This document shows, piece after piece, positions 1 to 5,714 of a stretch of DNA of 42,232 bases. The position numbers and the translations under genes were made by a program. Source of the DNA: Leptothrix discophora (lineage in GTDB: Bacteria; Pseudomonadota; Gammaproteobacteria; Burkholderiales; Burkholderiaceae_C); assembly GCF_030705305.1 (NCBI RefSeq), contig NZ_JAUZEE010000018.1, forward strand, positions 1 to 42,232. The letters run 5' to 3'. The number at the start of each line of letters is the position of its first letter. Within the stretch, counting starts at the first letter, position 1. Below the pieces are notes generated by a model. It was not told the origin of the DNA and did no database searches. It was given only the letters and a program-made list of their open reading frames with translations.

Positions 1-55
1 CACGATCCTTGCTTTCGCTTCGATGCGGTTCAAGATGAGTTGGCTGGACGCTTAC
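1..55 (-). mobile_element. Terminus of a second IS66-family element (rest lies outside the window)
   Basis: Read on the minus strand from position 55, the sequence begins GTAAGCGTCCAGCC and carries CATCTTGAA about 15 bp further in. The tnpA-side end of the complete element at 72-2907 begins GTGAGCGTCCAGCC and has the same CATCTTGAA at the same place. GTAAGCG is a common IS66 end. The fragment is therefore the tnpA-proximal end of another IS66-type element in the same orientation, running leftward out of the window. The 8 bp at 56-63 (CACCGGAC) would be its target duplication, but the far end is not visible. Confidence 0.7.
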
Positions 56-63
56 CACCGGAC

Positions 64-71
64 GGCCGATC
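64..71. repeat. 8-bp target site duplication, left copy
   Basis: GGCCGATC directly precedes the left inverted end of the IS66 element and is repeated exactly at 2908-2915 behind the right end. Eight bp is the known IS66 duplication length. Confidence 0.93.
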
Positions 72-90
72 GTGAGCGTCCAGTCCCCCC
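72..90 (+). repeat. IS66 terminal inverted repeat, tnpC side
   Basis: The first 12 bases, GTGAGCGTCCAG, are identical to the other terminus (2889-2907 read on the minus strand). Two of the next seven bases differ. Confidence 0.9.
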
Positions 91-107
91 AACTTGACGC
101 GGGTTGT

Positions 108-335
108 TCAATCGTCCGACGGGTTGATCTCGTCAGTCGTTTCGCCGGTGTCGAAGTACCTGGCGATGGCGCGGTCGAGGCGTTTGAGAAGGGCGGTGAG
201 CGTTTCGCCATCGCGGCGCACGAGCATGGCCAGCGCGTTGTGGCCATCGGCGGCGGTGGCCGCGCATTCGACGGAACCGATGGCGCCCAGTGTGATGTCG
301 CCGCCGTCTTCGATCAGTGCCTCGATGTTCTTCAT
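108..335 (-). CDS. IS66-associated small accessory protein (75 aa, function unknown)
   Basis: This small ORF sits behind tnpC inside the element. Its ATG (335-333) overlaps the original TnpC stop codon (334-332) as ATGA, which implies translational coupling to tnpC; another ATG lies 9 bp upstream at 344. The product is acidic at both ends and has no motif I can name. Similar short ORFs are often found after tnpC in proteobacterial IS66 copies; that is general knowledge and was not checked by search. Because TnpC now ends about 100 nt earlier at an amber codon, coupled translation of this ORF is probably reduced. Confidence 0.6.
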   Translation of the reverse strand: MKNIEALIEDGGDITLGAIGSVECAATAADGHNALAMLVRRDGETLTALLKRLDRAIARYFDTGETTDEINPSDD

Positions 336-436
336 GCCGTGCATTCTTCGGTGTTAGCCGGGCGCCAGCGATGCGGCAGCAGTTCCTCGATCCTGCTGTT
401 GAGCTGCGAGGGCAATCGCTGCAGCACGTCGCGCAA

Positions 437-2017
437 CTAGGCCCAGGGCTCGTGGCCGCACATCCGTGACGACTGCACCAGGCGCATCACCACGGCCGCC
501 CGATGCCCGGCCAGTTCGCTGCCCACGAACATCCAGGCCTTGCGTCCCATCGCCCAGGGCTTGATCTGCCGCTCCAGGTGGTTGTTGTCGATGGGCACCG
601 CGCCGTCATCCAGGTGATGCGTCAGCGCCGCCCAGTGCTTGAGCGTGTAGTCGATGGCCGCAGCCGTCGAGCCGCCATCGGCGACGCGGCGTCGCTCCAG
701 TTGCAGCCAAGCGCCGAGCTGCTCCCACAGCGGCTTGGCCAGTAGCTGGCGTTGCTGGCTTCGCTCGTCATCGCCCAGGCCGGAGAGTGCGCGCTCGACC
801 GCGTACAGGCTCGCGAAGCGCTGGATCGCCTCCTCGCCCACCGCGCTGGTGCCGGCCTTGGCCAATTCGTCGAACTTGCGCCGGGCGTGTGCCACGCAGG
901 CCGCTGCCCGACGCCCCGGCTGCAGCTGCTCGTCGAGCACCGCGTCGTAGGCCCCGTAGCGGTCGGTCAGCAGCGTGCCAGCCCAGGCAGGCAGCCCGGC
1001 ACGCTCGTCTGCGGCGAGGAAGGCGCGCGGGTACTGCGCCCCGCGTCCAGGGCAGAAGTCGTAGACCACGCCGGGGGTTGGGTCGTGGTGGCTCCTGGCA
1101 TAGGCCCAGACGTAGGCCTTGCGGGCCTTGCCGGCGCCAGGGTCCAAGAGCGCCACCGGCGTCTCGTCGCCGTGCAGTACCCGGCTGGCGAGCACGAAGC
1201 GCTTGTGCGCGTCGTACAGCGGCTGCAGCGCCGCGCCGGCTTGTCCGGCCCAGGCTGCCAGCGTCGAGCGCGGCGTGCGCACGCCACTTCTGGCGTTGAT
1301 GGCTTCCTGCCGGTAGTACGGCAGGTGGTCGGAGAAGCGGCAGATGAGGGTGTGGGCCAGCAGCCCGCTGGCGGCCAGACCGCCGTCGATCACCTCCGGG
1401 GCCGAAGCTTGCTGCTTCAAGGTCTGGCAGCAGCGGCAGGCCCACTTGCCGTAGATGTGGCGGTGCACGAAGAACTCGGCGGGCACGATGTCGAGCTTCT
1501 CGCTGATGTCCTCGCCGATGCGCGTCATCGGCCGGCCGCAGCCCTTGCTCGGGCAGGTGGTGTCTTCGGGTTCGTGGCGATGCTCGACGCGCCTGAGGTG
1601 CTCGGGCAGGGCCCGGCGCCGCAGGCGGCGCGGCGGAGCCTTCGGGGGCGTTTCTTGTCCTTTAGCAGCCTGCGCACCTTGAGCGCGCAGCGCATCGAGC
1701 TGGGTCTGCAAGCTGGCCTCGTCCTCGGCCAGCGTCTCCTCGAACAGGCGTCGCTGCTCGGCGCTCATGGTCTCGGTCTTGGCGCCGAACTTCCAGCGCT
1801 TCAAGCGCGCCAGTTCGAACTGGACCTTCTCCAGCCGGGCCTCGCGCAGCGCGAGCTCGCGGTCCTTGCGCTCGATCTCCCAGTCCTTGCGCTGCAACTC
1901 GCCAGCCTGCTGCTCGATGTGCCGCAGCATCTGCTGGGCCAGCGCCGCGACGGCTTCCGGCGCCAGACCTTGCAGGTCCTGCACCTTGAGGTCACGGATG
2001 TCGAGCATGCCCGGCAT
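437..2017 (-). CDS. tnpC: IS66 family transposase TnpC, C-terminus cut by an in-frame amber codon
   Basis: The DDE transposase of the IS66 element. An N-terminal coiled-coil-like region is followed by a cysteine-rich zinc-binding region (CPSKGCG, then CRCC) and the catalytic core, with Asp in HGDETP, Asp in LTDRYGAYD and Glu in NNHLERQIKP. The reading frame stops at TAG (439-437) right after GHEPWA. In the same frame it then continues for 34 codons, including ELLPHRW, a typical IS66 C-terminal motif, to TGA at 334-332. IS66 proteins normally have Tyr after PWA, so a TAC/TAT to TAG change is the simple explanation. Full length would be 561 aa from the ATG at 2017; the present product is 526 aa. 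The ATG at 2008 is an alternative start. An 8-bp hairpin (2009-2016/2020-2027) covers the start region. Confidence 0.9.
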   Translation of the reverse strand: MPGMLDIRDLKVQDLQGLAPEAVAALAQQMLRHIEQQAGELQRKDWEIERKDRELALREARLEKVQFELARLKRWKFGAKTETMSAEQRRLFEETLAEDEASLQTQLDALRAQGAQAAKGQETPPKAPPRRLRRRALPEHLRRVEHRHEPEDTTCPSKGCGRPMTRIGEDISEKLDIVPAEFFVHRHIYGKWACRCCQTLKQQASAPEVIDGGLAASGLLAHTLICRFSDHLPYYRQEAINARSGVRTPRSTLAAWAGQAGAALQPLYDAHKRFVLASRVLHGDETPVALLDPGAGKARKAYVWAYARSHHDPTPGVVYDFCPGRGAQYPRAFLAADERAGLPAWAGTLLTDRYGAYDAVLDEQLQPGRRAAACVAHARRKFDELAKAGTSAVGEEAIQRFASLYAVERALSGLGDDERSQQRQLLAKPLWEQLGAWLQLERRRVADGGSTAAAIDYTLKHWAALTHHLDDGAVPIDNNHLERQIKPWAMGRKAWMFVGSELAGHRAAVVMRLVQSSRMCGHEPWA

Positions 2018-2088
2018 CGTGCCGGGCGCGGCCACGCAGCACCATCGGCACAAGTGCCGTTGTCAGCGCGTGAGCGTCAGGCCCGCTG

Positions 2089-2430
2089 TCACGCCCGCGT
2101 GATGCACTGCATCTCGGGCAGGCGCTGCCAGGGCCGGCCCAGAACCAGGGCGTCGAACTGCGCGCGGCCGAGCGCCAGTCCGACAGGGGCGCCTGAGGCG
2201 ACACCGGCCCAAGTGAAGCGGCCGGCGTTGAGACCGCGCGCCTCGCACCACACGCCGAAGCCGTCGTGCACGAGCAGCTTGATGCGCGTGCCGCGCGCGT
2301 TGGCGAAGAGGTAACCGTGGTGGGCCTGGACGGCGCCGAAGACCTGCACGACGCGGGCCAGCAGCCGCTCAGGTCCGGCGCGCATGTCGATGGGCTCGAC
2401 GGCCAGCCACATCGCGTCGATGCGGATCAC
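2089..2430 (-). CDS. tnpB: IS66 family accessory protein TnpB (Orf2)
   Basis: The 113-aa product has the IS66 Orf2 pattern: a start with IDAMWLAVEPIDMRAG, then the conserved central region around GYLFANARGTRIKLLVHDGFG and a Trp-containing C-terminal part. Its ATG overlaps the tnpA stop as ATGA (2430-2427), so the two are probably translationally coupled. In studied IS66 elements TnpB is required with TnpA and TnpC for transposition, though its biochemical role is not well defined. The gene looks intact. About 70 bp separate it from tnpC. Confidence 0.92.
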   Translation of the reverse strand: MIRIDAMWLAVEPIDMRAGPERLLARVVQVFGAVQAHHGYLFANARGTRIKLLVHDGFGVWCEARGLNAGRFTWAGVASGAPVGLALGRAQFDALVLGRPWQRLPEMQCITRA

Positions 2431-2828
2431 CTCAGCAGCTCGTGCAGCCAGGCGGCGCAGTCGCCGGCGGCACTGACCGGCCAGGTCAACGTGATCGCCG
2501 TGGCGCCGCGCTGCAGCTCGATGCGGTTGTCGGCCAGCTGGGGCTGCGGCGTGGGCGCAGGCAGACCGACCGGAAGGAACAGAGCATCGCGTGGCGGCGC
2601 GTGTACTGGCTCGCCGGTGGTCTTGCTGATGGCTCCCGCCAACGGCTTCATCTCGGCCTCGCGCACCCAGCGACGCAACAGGTTGGCGTTGACGCCGTGC
2701 GCCATCGCCACGGCTGCCATCGACATGCCGGGCTGCATGCAGCTGGCCACTGCACGGGCCTTGAACTCGTCGCTGTGCAGGCGCCGCCGCCGACGTGGTC
2801 TCGATGGGTCCTCGGAGATAGTAGTCAC
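2427..2828 (-). CDS. tnpA: IS66 family accessory protein TnpA (Orf1), helix-turn-helix
   Basis: This small basic protein has an Arg-rich N-terminus and an HTH of the transposase-8/IS3-like type (SDEFKARAVASCMQPG, then ANLLRRWVREAE), typical of IS66 Orf1. I place the start at the GTG at 2828-2826 because a perfect 10-bp hairpin lies immediately upstream. The frame stays open to a TTG at 2885, close to the element end, so a longer form is possible. It overlaps tnpB by ATGA. The likely role is DNA binding at the element ends. Confidence 0.85.
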   Translation of the reverse strand: MTTISEDPSRPRRRRRLHSDEFKARAVASCMQPGMSMAAVAMAHGVNANLLRRWVREAEMKPLAGAISKTTGEPVHAPPRDALFLPVGLPAPTPQPQLADNRIELQRGATAITLTWPVSAAGDCAAWLHELLR

Positions 2829-2856
2829 GTGTCCACCAACAGTTATGGTGGACACG
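2828..2856. promoter_or_regulatory. 10-bp perfect hairpin at the tnpA start
   Basis: CGTGTCCACC (2828-2837) and GGTGGACACG (2847-2856) are exact reverse complements around a 9-nt loop. Read on the minus strand, the stem ends at the first base of the proposed GTG start of tnpA. It could block read-through translation or transcription entering the element from outside, a known protective device in insertion sequences. That role is inference. Confidence 0.6.
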
Positions 2857-2888
2857 AGGCTCCTATGCCGCAGCCGAGCATTCAAGAT

Positions 2889-2907
2889 GGGGCGGCTGGA
2901 CGCTCAC
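2889..2907 (-). repeat. IS66 terminal inverted repeat, tnpA side
   Basis: This is the inward-facing partner of 72-90. It lies upstream of tnpA, as expected for IS66 elements. Confidence 0.9.
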
Positions 2908-2915
2908 GGCCGATC
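2908..2915. repeat. 8-bp target site duplication, right copy
   Basis: GGCCGATC matches 64-71. Two bases of the duplication belong to the TGA stop codon of the pncC gene (2914-2916, minus strand), so the insertion fell at the stop codon but the duplication preserved it. Confidence 0.93.
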
Positions 2916-3429
2916 AGCGCAAGGCGTCGATCAGCCCGGTGAGCGCATGGCGCACGGTCTGACGGCGCACCGCCCGACGGTCACCGGCGAAGTGCCGGAC
3001 TTCGGTGTGGACGTGCCCGGGCAGCGACCAGCCGAACCAGACCGTGCCGACCGGCTTGGACGGCGAGCCGCCGGTCGGCCCCGCGATGCCGGTCACCGAC
3101 AGCGCGACCTGCGCCCGGCTGCGTGCCGCCGCGCCGCTCGCCATGGCCGCCGCGACCGGTTCGCTGACGGCGCCGTGCTGCGCGATCAGTTCGAGCGGGA
3201 CGCCCAGCAGTTCGCTTTTCGCCTCGTTGCTGTAAGTCACGAAGCCACGTTCGAGCCAGACGCTGGAGCCCGACAGCTCCGTGCAGGTCGCCGCGATCAA
3301 GCCGCCGGTACAGCTTTCGGCGCACGCCAGCATCCAGCCGCGCGCCAGCAGGTGCTGGCTCAACGATTGAGCCAGTGCCAACAACTCGTCGTCGCCGACG
3401 TCGAGCGAGGTCGCTGGTCCGTGGCTCAT
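2914..3429 (-). CDS. pncC: Nicotinamide-nucleotide amidohydrolase (CinA C-terminal family)
   Basis: A 171-aa stand-alone CinA C-terminal domain, the size of E. coli PncC, which deamidates nicotinamide mononucleotide to nicotinate mononucleotide in pyridine nucleotide salvage. The family signature is clear: ACAESCTGGLIAATCTELSGSS, GFVTYSNEAK, VSVTGIAGPTGG and KPVGTVWFGW. The N-terminal MoaB-like domain of long CinA proteins is absent. The ATG overlaps the pgpA stop as ATGA (3429-3426), placing it third in a thiL-pgpA-pncC operon. The IS66 element begins right behind its TGA stop; the product is intact but any native terminator has been pushed away. Confidence 0.93.
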   Translation of the reverse strand: MSHGPATSLDVGDDELLALAQSLSQHLLARGWMLACAESCTGGLIAATCTELSGSSVWLERGFVTYSNEAKSELLGVPLELIAQHGAVSEPVAAAMASGAAARSRAQVALSVTGIAGPTGGSPSKPVGTVWFGWSLPGHVHTEVRHFAGDRRAVRRQTVRHALTGLIDALR

Positions 3430-3986
3430 GCGTAGGCCCAGCCGCCGAGCAGGCGCTCCACCAAGGCCAGCACCAGCAGGCTGCAGCCCGCGGCGACCAG
3501 GTCATCGAAGATGATCCCGAAACCGCCGCGCCAGCCGCCGCCCTTGAAGACCTGATCGGCCCATCGCACCGGTCCGGGCTTGGCGGCGTCGAAGTAGCGG
3601 AACACCACGAAGGCCAGCAGCTGCATCTGCCAGCTCGACGGCGCGATCACCCAGAGGATCAGCCAGAAGGCCAGCACCTCGTCCCAGACGATGAAGCCGG
3701 GATCGGCGATTCCGGCATGCCGGGCGGTGACGGTGCAGGCCCACCAGCCGACTGGCAGCGACAGGCCGATCACCCATCCCCAGTCGGCCGGCGCGAGGAA
3801 GGCGCCCAGCACCAGCCATGCGACCCAGGCCCACAGCGTCCCGAAGGTGCCGGGCGCCTTCGGGCTCAGGCCGCTGCCGAAACCGAGTGCGATCAGGTGT
3901 GCTGGGTGCGACAGCATGAAGCGCCCGTCGACGGCCACACGCCGTGGCGTGCGAGGCTCGACATCGATGACCGGGTCGTCGCTCAT
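3426..3986 (-). CDS. pgpA: Phosphatidylglycerophosphatase A
   Basis: The 186-aa inner-membrane lipid phosphatase removes phosphate from phosphatidylglycerophosphate to give phosphatidylglycerol. It has the PgpA pattern: LIALGFGSGLSPKAPGTFGTL near residue 35, several hydrophobic segments, the acidic motif ADPGFIVWDEV and the C-terminal RYFDAAKPGPVRWADQVFKGGWRGGFGIIFDD region. The ATG overlaps the thiL stop (3986-3983, ATGA) and its own stop overlaps the pncC start. The thiL-pgpA pairing is common in proteobacteria and supports both names. Confidence 0.95.
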   Translation of the reverse strand: MSDDPVIDVEPRTPRRVAVDGRFMLSHPAHLIALGFGSGLSPKAPGTFGTLWAWVAWLVLGAFLAPADWGWVIGLSLPVGWWACTVTARHAGIADPGFIVWDEVLAFWLILWVIAPSSWQMQLLAFVVFRYFDAAKPGPVRWADQVFKGGGWRGGFGIIFDDLVAAGCSLLVLALVERLLGGWAYA

Positions 3987-4984
3987 GGCTGCGCTCCGCC
4001 CTCGGACCTGAAGTGGTCGTAGCTGGACCAGTGGCCCGAAAGCCGGACGCCATCGCCATCGCGCACGACCACGCCGGACGGTTCGGTGATGCGACCAATC
4101 GCATGCACGGCGACGCCAGCCTGGCGCGCGGCCTCGTGCACGGCGGCCTCGCGAGAAGGTGGCGCGGTGAACAGCAACTCGTAGTCGTCGCCACCGGCCA
4201 GCAGGCAACGCAGCACGGTCCGGGCAGGCAGGCCCGACAAGGCCGGGTGACGCGGCAATCGCTGGGCGTCGATCTCGGCACCCAGCGGCCGATCGAAACC
4301 CCGCGCCGCGCCAGAGCGCTCCAGCACGTGGCCGAGGTCGCCGATCAGCCCGTCGGAAAGGTCGATCGCGCTGCTGGCGACACCGCGCAGGGCCAGGCCC
4401 AGGCTGACCCGAGGCTGCGGATATTCCATCGCCAGCCGGCCGGCCTCGAACGACGCGCCCTCCAGCCGCAGCGTGCCACGCACGGCTTCGAGCCACAGCC
4501 GAGCGCGACCGGGCCAGCCGCTGACCCACAGTGCGTCGCCGGGCCGCGCGCCGCTGCGCAGCAGCGCCTGTCCGGGTGGCACCTGGCCCATCACCGTGAT
4601 GCCGACGGTGAGCGGCCCGGCGGTGGTGTCGCCGCCGACCAGTTCGATCGCATGGGCGTCGGCCAGCGCATGCAGTCCCGACGCGAAGGCCGCCAGCCAC
4701 GCATCGTCGACGCGCGGCAGCGCCAGCGAGAGGGTGTAGGCCATCGGTTCGGCGCCGCAGGCGGCCAGGTCGGACAGGTTGACCGCCAGCGCCTTGTGTC
4801 CAAGAGCCTGCGGGGCGACGGTCGACAGGAAGTGACGGCCCTCGACCAGCAGGTCGGTCGACACCGCCAGCTGCTGGCCCGGCGCGGGAGCCAGCAGGGC
4901 GCAGTCGTCGCCGACACCCAGCGGCTGGCGTTGCACCGGTCGATCGAAGTGGCGCCGGATCAGGTCGAATTCGCCCAGGGACAT
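3983..4984 (-). CDS. thiL: Thiamine-monophosphate kinase
   Basis: The 333-aa enzyme phosphorylates thiamine monophosphate to thiamine pyrophosphate, the last step of cofactor synthesis. It belongs to the PurM-like ATP-binding fold. Visible motifs are the N-terminal GEFDLIRRHF, GVGDDCALL, VSTDLLVEGRHF, HKALAVNLSDLAACGA, ELVGGDTTAGP and, near the C-terminus, GDDYELLFT. Length and start agree with the family. It leads the overlapping set thiL-pgpA-pncC. The 79 bp between it and the response regulator gene contain a GATAAT box, so it probably has its own promoter. Confidence 0.96.
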   Translation of the reverse strand: MSLGEFDLIRRHFDRPVQRQPLGVGDDCALLAPAPGQQLAVSTDLLVEGRHFLSTVAPQALGHKALAVNLSDLAACGAEPMAYTLSLALPRVDDAWLAAFASGLHALADAHAIELVGGDTTAGPLTVGITVMGQVPPGQALLRSGARPGDALWVSGWPGRARLWLEAVRGTLRLEGASFEAGRLAMEYPQPRVSLGLALRGVASSAIDLSDGLIGDLGHVLERSGAARGFDRPLGAEIDAQRLPRHPALSGLPARTVLRCLLAGGDDYELLFTAPPSREAAVHEAARQAGVAVHAIGRITEPSGVVVRDGDGVRLSGHWSSYDHFRSEGGAQP

Positions 4985-5021
4985 CGCATGGAGCGGCCGC
5001 GCCGCCTTTGCATAAAACCCG

Positions 5022-5027
5022 ATTATC
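5022..5027 (-). promoter_or_regulatory. Candidate -10 box for thiL-pgpA-pncC
   Basis: On the minus strand the sequence reads GATAAT, about 38 bp in front of the thiL ATG. This would give a leader of about 30 nt. No good -35 box is visible, so the call rests on the -10 and its placement. Confidence 0.35.
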
Positions 5028-5063
5028 GGCAGCGTCTCGATCCGCTCCGTGTGTCGTCCGCCC

Positions 5064-5714
5064 TCAACCCAGGCCGTGATCGCGCAGCAGGTTGGCCAGC
5101 TCGACGGCCGACTTCACGCCCATCTTGTCGAACACCCGCGAGCGGTGGACCTCGACGGTGCGCACGCTGATGTCCAGCGCATCGGCGATCAGCTTGTTGG
5201 GCTTGCCTTCGACGATCAGCCGCATGACCTCGCGCTCGCGTTCGGTCAGCTCCGACATGTCGCGCTCGACGCCGCGCACCGCCCGTCGCGCGGCCAGCGT
5301 GGCGGCGCTGGCCTGCAGGGCCTCGATCACGCGGTCGACCAGCGCGTTGTCCGAAAACGGCTTCTCGACGAAGTCGAAGGCCCCACGCTTGACCGCCGAG
5401 ACCGCCGTTCCGACGTCCGCATGACCGGTCAGAAAGATGACCGGCATGGCCTGGATCCAGCCGCGCTCGATCAGCCGCTCGAACAGCGCCATGCCGTTCA
5501 TGCCCGGCATGCGCATGTCCAGCAGCAGGCAGGCCGGCTCGTCGTCGCCGACGTCGCCGGCCTCGATCGCGGCGTCGAAGGCGTCGGCACTCGGGTAGAC
5601 GCGCGGCAGCAGGCGACGGCTGCGCAGCAGCCAGCCGAGCGCGTCGCGCAGGACCTCCTCGGCGTCGATGACGTGGACGGTGCCGGTGACCCCGGCGCGG
5701 ACGGACTGGTTCAT
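5064..5714 (-). CDS. Response regulator, FixJ/DctR type (receiver plus LuxR HTH), acidic pair incomplete
   Basis: The 216-aa protein has a receiver domain (about residues 12-125) and a LuxR-type helix-turn-helix (LTEREREVMRLIVEGKPNK, then DISVRTVEVHRSRVFDKMG, residues 155-200). The phosphoacceptor is Asp66 in LLLDMRMPGMNG, with Thr96 in FLTGH and Lys118 in VEKPF. The position normally holding the second Mg-binding acidic residue is Ala18 (VIDAEE, where relatives have DDE or DDD). Its start overlaps the sensor kinase stop (ATGA, 5714-5711), so the two are co-translated. The divergent malic enzyme gene suggests a role in C4-dicarboxylate use like DctR, but the target is not shown by the sequence. 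Confidence 0.9.
   Translation of the reverse strand: MNQSVRAGVTGTVHVIDAEEVLRDALGWLLRSRRLLPRVYPSADAFDAAIEAGDVGDDEPACLLLDMRMPGMNGMALFERLIERGWIQAMPVIFLTGHADVGTAVSAVKRGAFDFVEKPFSDNALVDRVIEALQASAATLAARRAVRGVERDMSELTEREREVMRLIVEGKPNKLIADALDISVRTVEVHRSRVFDKMGVKSAVELANLLRDHGLG

Larger units (their letters stand above)
72..2907 (-). mobile_element. Complete IS66-family insertion sequence (tnpA-tnpB-tnpC plus small accessory ORF)
   Basis: The 2836-bp element is bounded by near-identical inverted ends: GTGAGCGTCCAGTCCCCCC at 72-90 and, read inward from 2907, GTGAGCGTCCAGCCGCCCC, with 17 of 19 positions alike. Both outer borders carry the same 8 bp, GGCCGATC (64-71 and 2908-2915), the duplication length known for IS66. 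Inside are tnpA, tnpB, tnpC and a small accessory ORF in the standard order, all on the minus strand. The near-identical ends and exact duplication suggest a recent insertion. tnpC has a premature amber codon, so the copy may be unable to move by itself. Confidence 0.95.
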
